Assembly: GCF_905404315.1 (NCBI RefSeq)
Contig: NC_066283.1
Span: 7,688,001-7,752,000, forward strand
Length of the DNA stretch: 64,000 bases
Source: Leptidea sinapis
Taxonomy: Eukaryota > Arthropoda > Insecta > Lepidoptera > Pieridae
Reading direction: 5' to 3'
The notes below the pieces were generated by a model. The model had not been told where the DNA came from. It made no database searches and was given only the letters and a program-made list of their open reading frames with translations. The first letter of the stretch is position 1. Every line of letters begins with the position of its first letter. The translations under genes were made by a program, and so were the position numbers. Positions 41,778-53,346 of this stretch are shown one piece after another.

Positions 41778-43331
41778 CACTGGCCTTCAAAAGTAAGTAT
41801 CACACTTTTAAAATTGGGATAACGTTTTAAGTTCACAAGATATACTTTCGAAATAATAAGGACTCCAAAGAGAAAATAATTTTGTACATAAAAACTTTAT
41901 AGTCAGTAACCTTCTTTTAAGAATTGGCTGCAAAAAAAAACCTCAAAAACAAAACCATTCCTTTTTCAAAGTGGACGTTTCCGATTTACAATTTTACCAT
42001 TCACATTTTTCTTTCTGTTTTAAATTTTTTTCAAGATCGATGGGTCTTGTTTTTAAAAATTTATGCTAAAAAGCACATAACATTTATTTATCATGCCTCT
42101 TTCAGTTGAAGTATGTGCTCGGATCATGGCTTTTCTGGAACTAGGCATCAGTATGCGTCGCACTGCAAGAATGGTGGGTGTGACGGTACGAACGGTCCAG
42201 AAGGTAAAGCGAAGGTACGAAGAGACTGGACACCATCTGAGGAGACCTTGTAATAGCAGACCCAGGTGTACCAGTGCCCGAGAAGATCGTTATATTATTT
42301 CCACTGTGTTAAGAAATCGCCACCAAAATGCAGTTGAAGTCCAGCAACAGCTACTTCAGACCCGGAGGGACTACATTAGTGACAGTACAGTGAGAAGAAG
42401 ACTTGCTGAAGCAAATTTGAAACCCCGAAGACCAGCGAGTGGCCCAAAACTCGAGAGACAGCATCGAGTAGCGAGACTGCGATACGCCCGTGAACACATG
42501 CGGTGGGATGAAGAAGAATGGTCAAGAATTTTGTTTGCAGATGAGTCTCGATTCTCCCTTTACACTTCTGATGGAAGGCGAAGTGCTTACAGGCGACCTG
42601 GTGAGCGATACCTTCAAGCCTGCATCTCAGAAAGAGTCCAATACGGTGGAGGCAGTGTACATGTATGGGCTGGCATATCTTCAGAAGGTCGAACAGAGCT
42701 AGTAGCCATAGAAAATGGCACCCTAACTGGGCAAAGATATACTCAAGAGATTCTCAATGAGTATGCAGGGCCGTTTTTAGCAAATATGGGTGATGGATCG
42801 ATGCTGATGCATGATAATTCCCGGCCACACACGGCTCATATCGTACAAGAGTATATTCAGGAGGTCGGTATCAGCGTGATGGCATGGCCATCGAGAAGTC
42901 CTGATCTCAACCCGATTGAACACGCCTGGGATGAGCTTGGGAGGCTAGTCAGAAATCGCAGACCACCACCTACTAACCTCAGGGTACTAAAGCAGGCCCT
43001 GGTAGAAGAATGGGAGAATATTCCCCAACATCGGCTTCGAAACCTAGTGTTCAGTTTGCCAAACCGGCTCGAAGCTGTAATCAGAGGAGGCAATACCAGT
43101 TATTAAAAATTAAATAACATGTAATACATTTTAGTTGAATGTTTTTAAACTAAAAATGTTTCATTGTTTTATCTTTTTTAAGTTAAAAATGTTACTAATG
43201 TATAATTTTAGTTTCTAAGAATTTAAGCCTATAAAATTTGCAACAAAACGTTATTAATCTTAAATCTCTACCTTCTATAGTTAAGAAAAAAAATAATAAT
43301 TTGAAAAGTGTGATACTTTTGCAGGCCAGTG
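41778..43331 (+). mobile_element. Apparently intact Tc1 element (DD34E)
   Basis: 1554 bp flanked by TA. Left end CACTGGCCTTCAAAAGTA and right-end complement CACTGGCCTGCAAAAGTA, both leading to TATCACACTTTT (the left end has a 4-base AGTA duplication). It encodes a complete transposase without stops. TIRs and target duplication are clean. It is the best-preserved mobile element of the window. Confidence 0.92.
42093..43106 (+). CDS. Tc1 transposase, 337 aa, intact
   Basis: Catalyses cut-and-paste transposition of the surrounding element in the nucleus. Residues 1-50 form the first helix-turn-helix (FLELGISMRRTARMVGVTVR, RTVQKVKRRYEETG), and residues 60-120 the second DNA-binding half with SDSTVRRRLAEANL. 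The DDE catalytic domain follows: D150 (FADESRF), D241 (MHDNSRPH), E276 (SPDLNPIEHAWDELG), with 34 residues between D241 and E276. The GRRSAYRRPGE and HVWAGIS blocks are typical. Length is normal for Tc1 (about 340). ATG at 42093 is the first in frame and gives the usual N-terminus. Activity is inferred only from an open frame and intact ends. Confidence 0.93.
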   Translation: MPLSVEVCARIMAFLELGISMRRTARMVGVTVRTVQKVKRRYEETGHHLRRPCNSRPRCTSAREDRYIISTVLRNRHQNAVEVQQQLLQTRRDYISDSTVRRRLAEANLKPRRPASGPKLERQHRVARLRYAREHMRWDEEEWSRILFADESRFSLYTSDGRRSAYRRPGERYLQACISERVQYGGGSVHVWAGISSEGRTELVAIENGTLTGQRYTQEILNEYAGPFLANMGDGSMLMHDNSRPHTAHIVQEYIQEVGISVMAWPSRSPDLNPIEHAWDELGRLVRNRRPPPTNLRVLKQALVEEWENIPQHRLRNLVFSLPNRLEAVIRGGNTSY

Positions 43332-43333
43332 TA

Positions 43334-44199
43334 TTTTTTACTTTTTAGTGTATATTTTATTGTATTGGAATAGATTTTTTTTAAGTTTGCCGTTTGTATG
43401 TTAATTTTTTTTTACCAAATAATAGTTTCACACCGAGCGTTAAGATTATCTTATGGAAAGAGACTGCCATTCAGTTGAAGCCGCAAACTTAAATGTATTT
43501 ATCACATCAGATTTATATATGAAGTACAAGCAATAAGGTCAAAGTTTTACGGCTTATCGGTATACAATATATATCTTGTAGATATATAGATAATATGATA
43601 TCTCTTCGTCATTACAACAATTCTAATGACTTACGTCCGTGAATGAATCCGTGAACCAAATTGCGTGTATATATTTATGAACAAAAGGATAGAAACAATA
43701 CACAGTACGTGTACTCCTAAATTGACAAAATAGTAAAGTGGGGCGCCAGGGGTAGATTTATTGGGCGACAAGTGCGTGCCTTAATAAAAAATAGAAAGGT
43801 AAGTCTCGACAAGTTATTACAGCAGCTAGATATATGTGGCTCTTAAATTTTCATATAAATACAAACAGTTTGTACGTCTTACGTAGGGATAATAAATGCA
43901 AAATATATTAATATTTCAGATTTTTTAAATATTGACTTTTCCCTTCAAAACGCTTCAATGGTCTAACTATCGATATAATAAAACTAATACTTCTCTCTAT
44001 TCTTTATAAAAATATTATTTAAGTAGTTCTCATAATCGCTATTTGGTGGACTTATTTTTGTTTCACATTTTCATATTAATTACACTTGTAAATGCTGTTT
44101 ACACCAGCTGTAAAGGTATGACATTTTGTTGTGTCCCAAATTATTTACTAACTCAATTTATATTTGTATAATTATGTGTTATTGATTTAACTATCTAAA
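43334..44199. other. AT-rich stretch, nothing recognised
   Basis: No coding frame or repeat edge identified. Confidence 0.4.
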
Positions 44200-44552
44200 T
44201 CTATACTAATATTATAAAGCTGCAGTGTTTGTTTGTTTGTTTGTTTGTTTGAACGCGCTAATCTCTGGTACTACTGGTCCGATTTGAATGATTCTTTCAG
44301 TGTTGGGTAGTCCATTTATCGAGGAAGGCTATAGGCTGTTTTTTTTTCAAAATTTGGGATCCGTAATAAAATTGCTATTTTGTAACACAAGGTGTAAAAT
44401 CGAAAACCTATTTTTGCGTGCGCTGCAAAAACTATTGACAATAGAACAAAATGATGTACAGGCTATAATATAGGCAATATTTTATTACTTATAAAACTAT
44501 CGCGTGAATTATACTTTATGTGGCAAAACAACGTTTGCCGGTTCATACTAGT
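44200..44552 (+). mobile_element. Helitron-like nonautonomous element
   Basis: Starts TCTATACTAATATTATAAAG, ends ACGTTTGCCGGTTCATACTAGT, with A on the left and T on the right as expected for Helitron insertion between A and T. Interior has a GTTT microsatellite and CTCTGGTACTACTGGTCCGA. No coding frame of Rep/helicase, so nonautonomous. Confidence 0.6.
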
Positions 44553-44901
44553 TTAGTTATCTTTGCTCCCTGTATTATATGTAAATAATTAATGATGTAA
44601 TCAAATTTTATTTTTGATCCTAGAAGTGAGGGTTATCAATTTAAAAAAAAAAAAAACATAACATATTGTTTGTAATACTATTATTAATTATTGTAATGTT
44701 TGAGAAATAAAGTTATTATTATTATTACTTTTGTATATATAGGAAAATTATTTTTACTTATAAGTATATTAATAAGTTGTTAGATAATTTAAATTAAGAT
44801 AACTCAACATAAATTGAGAGAAGTATAATTTTATATTATGAACCCAAATACCTAATTTTAAAGAGCTCCTTCAATAGTGCATTAGATTTCTTTTTATGAA
44901 A

Positions 44902-45322
44902 ATAAGGGACGAGACTAGCTGATGGTAATTAATACGCCCTGCCCATTACAATGCAGTGCCGCTCAGGATTCTTGAAAAACACAAAAATTCTGAGTAGCAC
45001 TGCAACTGCGCTCGTCACCTTGAGGCATAAGATGTTAAGTCTCATTTGCCCAGTAATTTCACTAGTTACGGCCCTTTAGACCAAAACTCAATAATGCTTA
45101 CACATTACTGCTTCACGGCAGAAGTAGGCGCCTTTGTCGTACCCGTCGAATGAATACAGAGGAACCCAACTATTTCAAAGCCAAATGCAGCCATAGCCCT
45201 ACGGCTACCTTCGGACCAAAACACAGTTATGTTTACACATTACTGCTTCACGGCAGAAATAGGCACTGTTGTGGTACCCATAATCTAGCCGGCAACCTGT
45301 GCAAAGGAGCTTCCCACTGGTA
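44902..45322 (+). repeat. Dispersed repeat family A copy plus a second 3' piece
   Basis: Near-complete copy from AATAAGGGACGAGACTAGCT to GGCGCCTTTGTCGTACCC, then 60 unrelated bases, then a second 3' segment from GCCCTACGGCTACC (about 45197) to GAGCTTCCCACTGGTAA. It looks like one copy next to a truncated one. Confidence 0.8.
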
Positions 45323-45884
45323 AATTTGGTGGTGGAACTGGTGGATTTCAGGTAATTGAACTAAATTTCGCAAATCAGTCTTAATATAGTTAAGTTTTGA
45401 ACCAGCAATGTACAACCATAAAAAACGAGAAAAAAAAAAGATAAAAAGCGAGAAACCATAAAAAATAGTTGGACCGGAACTACAGTTGGATTCCTTAAAC
45501 AATTTGAACTAAAGCAATAAAGACATGCAGCTAAGTAGAACGACATCGTCTTAAGTTCTCGTCTATATCCAATGTTGGCAGGGGGTGGTACTGTTTCAAA
45601 TAATATCACCATAACGGATTATATCTTGGCACCGACTCGGCTGATATTCAAGATATCACAGACGCGTTTTGTATGACTATTGTTAAGAATATGACGGTAA
45701 TTTGCTCAATGCACCCGATGTTGTTTCTTTGGACCGTATTCAGTTTTTTTCATAATGATATTTAATATTTGAAATTTTATCTTTATACTTAAATTTTCCT
45801 TATCCGGTAGAATTGTGATAATATTAAGTAATTAAAATTACTTTTCTGATCTTTTTAAGAGATGCTCTGCATGAATTTGTTTGT
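45323..45884. other. Unrecognised stretch
   Basis: Minus frames at 45248-45502 and 45361-45612 have no known domain and are A/T-run driven. Confidence 0.4.
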
Positions 45885-46110
45885 ATATATATGCTTTTGC
45901 AACAAGATCCCAGATAATGTTCAAAACAAATGTATTACGAAATTCAAAAGAATTGTTAAAAACGTTTGTGTGGTAAAGGTTACTATAACATAAATTACTT
46001 TCTTAATGATACCACAGATTGGGAATAGAGCGAGCGCCATCAGGTCTAATATAATAAATTTTATTGTACGATATTACATTGTAACTATATTTTTATAAAT
46101 AAAAGGAGGC
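45885..46110 (+). mobile_element. LINE C-terminus/3' end fragment
   Basis: Reads NKIPDNVQNKCITKFKRIVK, followed by the same GGTTACTATAACATAAATTAC phrase (here split by small changes) as the complement of 25150-25185. Ends near AAATAAAAGGAGG. Confidence 0.6.
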
Positions 46111-46470
46111 CCGCTGAGTTTTTGCACCCATTTTCTCAAAAATTGGAATTGTATGTACGTACTTAACTACCGACGAGGCAGTCATAATTGATTAAGCTAC
46201 TTTACTTTTACTTTAAATTGCTTAATTTAAACGAATTACATAATAATAAGTATATTTAAAATAAGATTGGTAAAGGCATCCTCCGTATTTCTTTCATCTC
46301 CATTCTTTTCGAACTCTGGATAATATTCTACAGGTGGGTTCCGCCGTTCACGTTACCTCATTCTTGCAAGATGCAACTGTCTTCATCTTTTCCAATTATT
46401 GTTTTTTGAATGCCCAACCCACTTTCCTTTTGGCATACCTCTATTGAAACGTCTTCTATTTTTTTTTTTC
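46111..46470. other. Unrecognised stretch
   Basis: A phrase GGTAAAGGCATCCTCC near 46269 recurs at 57893 (GGTAAAGGCATCCTCCAAAG), suggesting a degraded dispersed repeat; nothing else recognised. Confidence 0.4.
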
Positions 46471-46749
46471 ATACGGCCTTACAAATAAACTTGGTATGAA
46501 GTCATACCTGAGAATAAACCAAGAATATGGAAACGTATACAAATAGACATTTTGCTTATGATTGGTTTATTCGGACGTCTAAAGTTTCCCGTGTTTATTT
46601 GCAAGGCTGCTTGACATTCAGAAAACTCAGAATTATCATTTTATTAACAGTGTTGTCAGCGATATAGTCAACATTAAATAACATTTTACATATTCTTGGC
46701 TTATTCTCAGGTATTACTTTATACCAACTTTATTTGTAAGGCCGGTAAT
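46471..46749. mobile_element. Foldback MITE (copy 3)
   Basis: Arms ATACGGCCTTACAAATAAAC and GTTTATTTGTAAGGCCGGTAAT-like end; CCTGAGAATAAACCAAGAAT on the left is mirrored by TCTTGGCTTATTCTCAGG on the right. Interior agrees with copies 1 and 2. Confidence 0.8.
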
Positions 46750-48258
46750 GTTAAAGTGAAGAATGGATTAAGTTTGCCATTTTGTAATTATTAGTGACAC
46801 CTCGCTCGTCGTCTCTTGCCCGATTAAAACTAAAAATAAATGCTCCAATTAGGTCCTTTCTATTGAACAATGCTCATTTTCATTGTAACTCTATGGGAAA
46901 TGTTTTTAAGCTTTTCTCATCAAGACCACTCCAACGATATATTATGGGGATTATATTGTGGTTGCTGAGGCATAAAATTTCCAAACCTGTCTTTATATAT
47001 ATAATATACATAGATAGAAAAACCCTAAGTTATTCGTTGATACGTAATCCAATAATTGAAAGTTGTTCGCATAATTTGAAATAATAAATCGCTCTTGGAC
47101 GACTTACAACTCGGTGCCCGCTATCCGCTACCGCTCCGGTCCGCATTTTGAATCGCGACAATTAAATCACATTGAATCGTGTAATCTGTCTATGTTGAGA
47201 TTAGTTAGATAAGATACATATTCATAATATATGTAATAATTACATCCTTTTAGGTTGTCTTTTTCATTCTTATTCTGACTTATTAAATTAAAGCAATGTA
47301 AAGTTACTCCAAGTTTAAAATTACTTCCCCCTGTCATGTAATTCTGTAGTGACAGAAGACAAAAAGTTTTAAATTTGAAATAAATTTACTTCGCGTTTAT
47401 TAATAACACAGATTAAGTCTAAATGTCTAGACGCCGAGAATTTAGCATTTAATTTTTTAATTCAATTTAAAAACTCTTTTCACGTACTAATAAATGCGTG
47501 TGTTTATAATCATCAGGCATTAAAAATTACAGAATATATTCTTTTTAAGTCAAAAGTTAGACATTTTAATTTTTTATAATATATCCACAAAAATCATTAT
47601 AAAAACAGATAAGAAATTGCCGTGAAATTAGCTATCATTTAATCATATATGGCCACAAATACTTTTATAGTATCGTCTTTCTACGTTTTCACAACGCACG
47701 ACGGCATTGTTAGTGTAAGTGTGTGCGTGGGGCTATGTATTTACTCGTTTACCGGCTTGTTTTGGTGCTTCACTGTTATGTCAGGTGACACGGAGTCCTT
47801 TTTAACTCGTCGTGGTGTAATGTCGACAAACCACAGGAGTTAGTCAGTACAGTTAATGCATCAATCAGTTCACATTAAATAAAGGTATTGTGCGGACGCC
47901 GAGCATTATATCAACATCTTTTTATTATACATTGACACGAGATAAACATACGTTTTCCATATTACTTACCTATAAATCAGCGATTACTTACTCAATATTC
48001 TATTCACAGCTAAGGAAAAATCCTCTTACAGACCTTCGTCAGTGTCAATTAATGTGGAAACCTTTGGAAGGCATCCTTGTGGTGTCGGCGTTACTTTCAT
48101 TTGGGTATGTGTGAAAAGTCTGTGTAATTATTTAATACATCTAATGGTGAAGGTTTGAAGATGAATTTAATCAGTAACAATAACATTTATATCGGAAGAG
48201 AATCCAAGTTTTATTAATAGTTTTAGGTAATATTAAGTATTTTGTTATTTTATGTAAT
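46750..48258. other. AT-rich stretch, nothing recognised
   Basis: Open frames at 46794-47084, 47649-47843 and 47890-48114 lack recognised domains and splice-site support. Confidence 0.4.
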
Positions 48259-48259
48259 A

Positions 48260-48605
48260 CTAGCTGACCCGACAGACGTTGTACTGTACATAATAAATAA
48301 AATACTGTTTTTTATGTATTTGTCAATAATTTTTCATAACATCAAGAATTATTTCGTAACGTATGCTCCTAGTTGTTATAATGAAATTGTTTCACAGCAG
48401 AACTGTCTTCAGAGCTCACAGAAAATACGTCCATTCAAGACAAATATTGGAAATAAAAATAATTATGGGTCCCAAATCGAAATAAAAGGTATCTCAAGTT
48501 GGACTAAACTGCACGCCATGAAGTAATCCCCATTTAAATCCGTGCATTAGTTTAGGAGTCCATCGCGGACAAATCAATGTGTCACGTAATTTATATATAT
48601 TAAGA
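48260..48605 (-). mobile_element. Helitron-like end fragment
   Basis: Starts TACTAGCTGACCCGACAGAC and runs into AT-rich sequence ending TTTATATATATTAAGAT; resembles the starts at 35456 and 49783. Confidence 0.5.
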
Positions 48606-48920
48606 TTATGATGTTTCAATATAACCAACGCAGTAATATTTTATTATTATAAATTATAAGGGGCTGTCCTGAAAACGAGTGATTTCGGTAAATTTTGTCC
48701 GTGATTCTGTAAATAAGTAACATAACATTATCAAAACTATACACGTTATGGTACCATAACTCTTAATCTTGCATGAAGCTAGAAGGGATTTTCAAAAAAA
48801 CTTCACAATATATGGTAATCCTTCGAAATTCAGTGCCATTTTCTTCAAAAACTATGACAGAGTGAAGTTTGACCTTCGTCTGAGGAAAAACTACAAGAAA
48901 TTTTGACTAAGTATATAAAA

Positions 48921-49088
48921 ATAGCAATAGATATAATATGCACTAAAAAGTATAAAAATAATTGCGTATTTTTATACAATCTAATGAATTCCGATTCCAA
49001 AAATTACAATAATCGTAACTAGAATTAGATTGTATAAAAATACGCGATTATTTTTATACTTTTTAGTGCATATTATACCTATTGCTAT
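48921..49088. repeat. 65-bp inverted repeat, 38-bp spacer
   Basis: Left arm 48921-48985 (ATAGCAATAGATATAATATG to TTTTTATACAATCTAAT) and right arm 49024-49088 are complementary at 63 of 65 positions. The spacer holds CGATTCCAAAAATTACAATA, also found in the repeat D copies. Confidence 0.9.
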
Positions 49089-49089
49089 G

Positions 49090-49655
49090 GAATAGTTTTT
49101 GAAGTCGGTTGTTTATTGTAATTTTTTTTTTGATTTTTTGGGAATTTGAAGTACACTAACTTTATCATAGTTATCACCATATTCGACTATGACATTTACT
49201 TGACCATAACTATGTTATAGTAGATGACTTAAATATCCTAATAGCATAAAAAGATTCGGCCGAGTATCGTTAATTTGCTCCTAAGAATTGAAGAGTTCCG
49301 TTACTTTCTCATGGTTTCCATAAACAGAACCCAACCAAACTCCCACCAAACTTCCTTGGAAGTATATGCTTTCCAATGAAAATAGAATCATCGAAATCGG
49401 TTGGCGTGTTATTGAGTTATTTGTAAATTTATCATCCACATACGTATAGCAAATGTAAGACTTTTGTGGTTTTCTCATGCATGCCATTGTCAGATCTGGA
49501 CCAAATTACAATGGGACGGAAAGCACTAGCTTTCAAATAAAAAAAGAATTATCAAAATCGGTTCACCCAGTCGAAAGTTTTGAGGTAACAAACATAAAAA
49601 AAAAACATACCGATGAATTGAGAACCTCCTCCGTTTTTGAAGTCGGTTAAAAACT
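49090..49655. repeat. Dispersed repeat D, longest copy
   Basis: Blocks TTTGAAGTCGGTTGTTTATT, ATCATCGAAATCGGTTGGCG, AAATCGGTTCACCCAGTCGA and GAACCTCCTCCGTTTTTGAA. Two of these blocks recur at 6540-6600 and 41400-41480. The phrase TTTTTGAAGTCGGTT appears at both ends (49098 and 49635). Confidence 0.5.
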
Positions 49656-49782
49656 ACACCATATACCCCTTTTGCATACAGGAAATATGCAATGCTGTGT
49701 CTATCCTTTTAAATAAATAAAATGTACAGTTTATATGTGATACATGCATGTTATTATATATGTGACTAGCTACTAGATCCTA

Positions 49783-49990
49783 GATAGATGCTAGATCCGA
49801 CAGACGTTGTTCTGTTCATAATAAAAAAAAAAACTCTTGCGGATGGAATTTTGGAAAATACGTTCTTAGCTGACCTCTACTCGGTAAAAAGAATATTCCT
49901 ACCAAATTTCAAGTCTTTAGCTCTAATGGTTCCAGAGATATCGTGATGAGTGGCTATATACGTGGAAATCTCTTATATATATAGATATAA
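49783..49990 (-). mobile_element. Helitron-like end fragment
   Basis: CTAGATCCGACAGACGTTGT to CTTATATATATAGATATAAT, about 200 bp shared with 35456-35655. Confidence 0.5.
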
Positions 49991-50117
49991 TATAAAAAAC
50001 GCAAATGTCCTAGTTGCGGCTTCAGAACAATCGTGATACTTGTCTTGAAAACCATAAACATTCCAAAGTCAAAGTCATGTGTGATGTGCGCCATCTGGCG
50101 ATCTGTCAAAAAAACTC

Positions 50118-50558
50118 TTAAACGCGGGAAACGTTATACGTCCGAATAAATAATTCTAAAGCAAAATCTATATTTGTAAACATTTTACCAGTGGAAGGCT
50201 CCTTTGCACAGGATGCCGGCTAGATTATGGGTACCACAACGGTGCCTATTTCTGCCGTGAAGCATTAATGTGTAAACATTACTGTGGTTTCGGTCTGAAG
50301 GGCGCCGTAGCTAGTGAAATTACTGAACAAATGAGTCTTAACATCTTATGTCTCAAGGTGACCAGCACAATTGTAGTGTCGCTCAGAATTATTGGGTTTT
50401 TCAAGAATCCCGAGCGGCACTACATTGTAATGGGCAGGGCGTATCAATTACCACCAGCTGAACGTCCTGCACATCTCGTCCCTTACTGTCATAAAAAATT
50501 TTCTTGCTTTGTTCCCAGGTATAACTTTATACCAAGTTTATTTATAAGGAAGATAATG
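50118..50558. mobile_element. Foldback MITE (copy 4) split by a family A insertion
   Basis: CGCGGGAAACGTTATACGTC (50123-50142) is the complement of the MITE centre, and CCAGGTATAACTTTATACCA (50515-50534) its terminal arm. Between them lies family A (50188-50496). Confidence 0.65.
50188..50496 (-). repeat. Dispersed repeat family A copy
   Basis: Minus orientation, CCAGTGGAAGGCTCCTTTGC to ACATCTCGTCCCTTACTGTC. It is nested inside foldback MITE copy 4 and therefore inserted later. Confidence 0.85.
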
Positions 50559-50859
50559 TTTTAGATTGTCGGCAAAAAATAACAAAAGAAACATTATTTC
50601 TATGTTAAAGATAAATGTTTTGTTAATCCTAAATTACACAGAACAAAGAGAAAGCAAAGAAAATATCTAAATTAGCTCGAAAACAGATCAAGCGTGGATG
50701 ACAATAAAAGTAAATCATCGGGAAGTTATCTATCTCGGTCGACGCTGGGCCGGAAGCCGAGCATGTGAACGAAAATCTATTATAGGGGATAAGATGTTAA
50801 ATCATGCTGTGTTATTTAGCACTTAGATCAAATTTCATTCAGTAACAAAAACTGTCTAC

Positions 50860-51120
50860 GTTTGCTCTCCTGTTCAACTGGCGAAATTTGGAATTGTGAA
50901 TCTGTGTGAATGTGATGAGTTGGGTTACCTGAACCATATATTTTTATCATGCCCAAAAAATAACCGGGAATCGTTATACCCCGGTCTTATTCAGTGTCAT
51001 ATCCCACTTCCTACTTCTGTTGACATCCTCTTATCTTCTGATAAACCTTGTGTATTTAAACTTCTTTCCTCATTTATCCTATTAAATGATATTAAACTGT
51101 AAATAAGTAGTATAAGTATT
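50860..51120 (+). mobile_element. LINE ORF2 C-terminal zinc-finger-like tail
   Basis: Encodes NLCECDELGYLNHIFLSCPK then SVDILLSSDKPCVFKLLSSF. The C.C......H.....C pattern is typical of the end of LINE ORF2 proteins of the Jockey type. A fragment only. Confidence 0.6.
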
Positions 51121-51705
51121 CCATTAAGTATATATTATTTTCTATCCTTTCCTGATCCTATCAAAAAATTCGCTAGTAATTTTCTATTTTTTTCTAAGTA
51201 AATAAGTTTCCTCCGTTTTAAAAAGAAATAAAGAAAAAAAAAACTTGACAATGGCTCAATCGCTTAACGCGCAGAGCCAATAAACCAAGAAGAAGAAGAA
51301 GAAAACTGCCAGACTGCGGCTGTACATTTGGAATTGGTATTATTTCTTACACCAATAATATAACAGAAGTCTTGCGGCTTCTGTTCTTTGAAGATCGACA
51401 AAAATATCCAAAAAATGGCTGTTTGTTTTGTTGGATACACATTTTAAGGATTATTGATTAAGATAATATGCAAGACGATATCTGAATTTTATAATTTATT
51501 GAATACTAGCCGATACCCGCGACGTCGTCCGCGTACATTATTTTACACTTTGGGTTAAATTATTGAACTTTTAGTAAGGATCCCTAATTTTTTTCAAAAT
51601 GTAATAAAGCCTATGTCACGCGGGGATAGTGTATCTTCACGACAGTAAAAGAATTTATTTTATTTTTAAAAACGCACACAAATTTAAAAAAGTCGAAATA
51701 ATACT
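51121..51705. other. AT-rich stretch with AAG microsatellite
   Basis: AAGAAGAAGAAG near 51287. ACTAGCCGATACCCGCGACG near 51506 resembles a Helitron-like end. Nothing else recognised. Confidence 0.45.
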
Positions 51706-51808
51706 TTAGTGTGCGTGACAAGCTACGTCTTACACTCGCGATTTGTATCACACTTTGTGTTAGTGTGCGTGAATTGCTCCAAATGGAGGTTGGTTCTAAA
51801 TTCAAATT
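51706..51808. repeat. Dispersed repeat C, copy 2
   Basis: TAGTGTGCGTGACAAGCTAC to GGAGGTTGGTTCTAA; see the copy at 5697-5812. Confidence 0.6.
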
Positions 51809-51829
51809 TTTTGTACCTTTTCACATCTT

Positions 51830-51940
51830 TGCCGGCCTGTGATTCCTCTGGTGTTGTAAGAGAATGTGGGTGGCGGTGATCACTTAACACCAGGTGACCC
51901 GTACGCTCGTTTGTCCTCCTATTCCATAAAAAAAGGTGTC
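51830..51940 (+). mobile_element. LINE 3' tail (family B)
   Basis: GCCGGCCTGTGATTCCTCTG, GAATGTGGGTGGCGGTGATC, TCCTATTCCATAAAAAAAGG. Confidence 0.8.
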
Positions 51941-52392
51941 ATAGTCTATCTAGACGTGTTAATAATCTATGGATTAAATTCAATTACAGATGCGTGACAA
52001 ACTAAAATGTCATCGTAAGTGAAAGAGACTCTATCTACGTTTAAAGTATCTAAGTTGCTATCATGAAAAATGAATCATGAAATGCTTCTGTAGCATATCT
52101 ATTATAAGCATTTTTAAAACTCACTTCCAGTTTAGAAGGACCTACGAGTATCGAGTGCTTTCCAAGTATTGTTAGCGTCCACCTAGGACGTACTATATAA
52201 ATGCACAATAAAACTTATTGTACCATTTTCTCAGGTGTTTTAACATATTGGCATCTATTCTAATATCCGTCGAGATGACGTTTAGTTCGAAATTAAAATG
52301 TCAATTCGTAAACAAATTTGACAACTGGATCCTTTTACAGTTGTCAGATTTGTTTGCATATATATTTATTTATATACTTATATATTATATAT
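51941..52392. other. AT-rich stretch, nothing recognised
   Basis: The 65-codon frame at 52218-52415 has no known domain. Confidence 0.4.
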
Positions 52393-52500
52393 ACGAGACG
52401 TCACTCGAATGGTAGGCTCAGTGGAAGAGCATTCGCGTGGAACGCATGAGGTGGCTGGTTCGAGTCCCGCATCGTTCATAAATTTTGTTTTCAAAATTTG
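52393..52500 (+). repeat. tRNA-derived SINE head (copy 4)
   Basis: GGTAGGCTCAGTGGAAGAGC and GGCTGGTTCGAGTCCCGCAT, continuing into CGTTCATAAATTTTGTTTTC, the body junction shared with the 29735/32969 elements. Confidence 0.6.
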
Positions 52501-53085
52501 ATTTGTGTAATTAATTCCAGAAGTGAGGTTTATCACTTAAAAAATAACATATTGTTAAGAGTAGTTAAGGCGGGAATTCGTAACATATTTCTTTACATTT
52601 ATATTAACATACTCGTAATACCGGCTAAATCTTAAATCTGTGATGTGGCTCACTCTTTTAAATAGGTAGTTTGAAAAATGTACACAAAATAAAGCATGAA
52701 AGGCATAGTGTCAATGACTTAATAGTAAGCTGGGTAAGTAATTAATTACGCAAGGCATGGGCACCGCGCGAACGCACGAACTACACGCATACAAGAAATA
52801 GAAAGCAGAAAGGCGGATATACGGACCTGATGGTGCTTGCGGTTAACCAACGAATGAGTCATGCAGTGTTGTGGTATAGAACACTTCAATTATTTAGAGG
52901 GACTTAGAACTTGTTGAAAAATTAAGTACGTAATTTTATTAAATACTTACAACAAGAATGAAATCAATAAAATCAAATGTCACTTCTGAATGTCAAAAGT
53001 TTTTTTATTTTTTATTTTATTGGCACTTTGGAAAAGCTCGAGCTTTAATGAGAAGAAGTGGCAAGAAACTAATTGCCACTCTTTT
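52501..53085. other. AT-rich stretch, nothing recognised
   Basis: No domain-bearing frame. Confidence 0.4.
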
Positions 53086-53256
53086 TTTCTGATGTTTCCA
53101 GGACGATATGACATGGGTACCTCCAAAAAAGTGCGTGTCTTTCTGAAAGGCCGGCAACGCTCCTGTGATTCCTATGGTGTAGCAAGAGAATGTCAGCGGC
53201 AATAACTTAATATCTGCTGATCCGTACGCTTGTTTGCTTGTTCTTTCATAAAAAAA
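53086..53256 (+). mobile_element. LINE ORF2 end and 3' tail (family B)
   Basis: FPGRYDMGTSKKVRVFLKGR, then GGTGTAGCAAGAGAATGTCA and a TTCTTTCATAAAAAAAAG tail. Confidence 0.75.
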
Positions 53257-53287
53257 AGAGAAAATGTGACTAGACGAGAAAGAGAGT

Positions 53288-53346
53288 GGGTACCACACCC
53301 GGATGCCGGATTGGTCATCCTGTGCGAAGAAGCATCCTACTAGTGG
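53288..53346 (-). repeat. Dispersed repeat family A, 3'-end fragment
   Basis: GGTACCACACCCGGATGCCG then GCGAAGAAGCATCCTACTAG; diverged relative of the family A end. Confidence 0.4.

Noticed and set aside
42490..43093. Additional frames within the Tc1 transposase (70 codons plus, 78 codons minus)
   Set aside because: Overlap a well-supported 337-codon transposase in other frames.
53017..53298. A 93-codon minus-strand frame
   Set aside because: It is the complement of a LINE family B tail and A-rich flanks.
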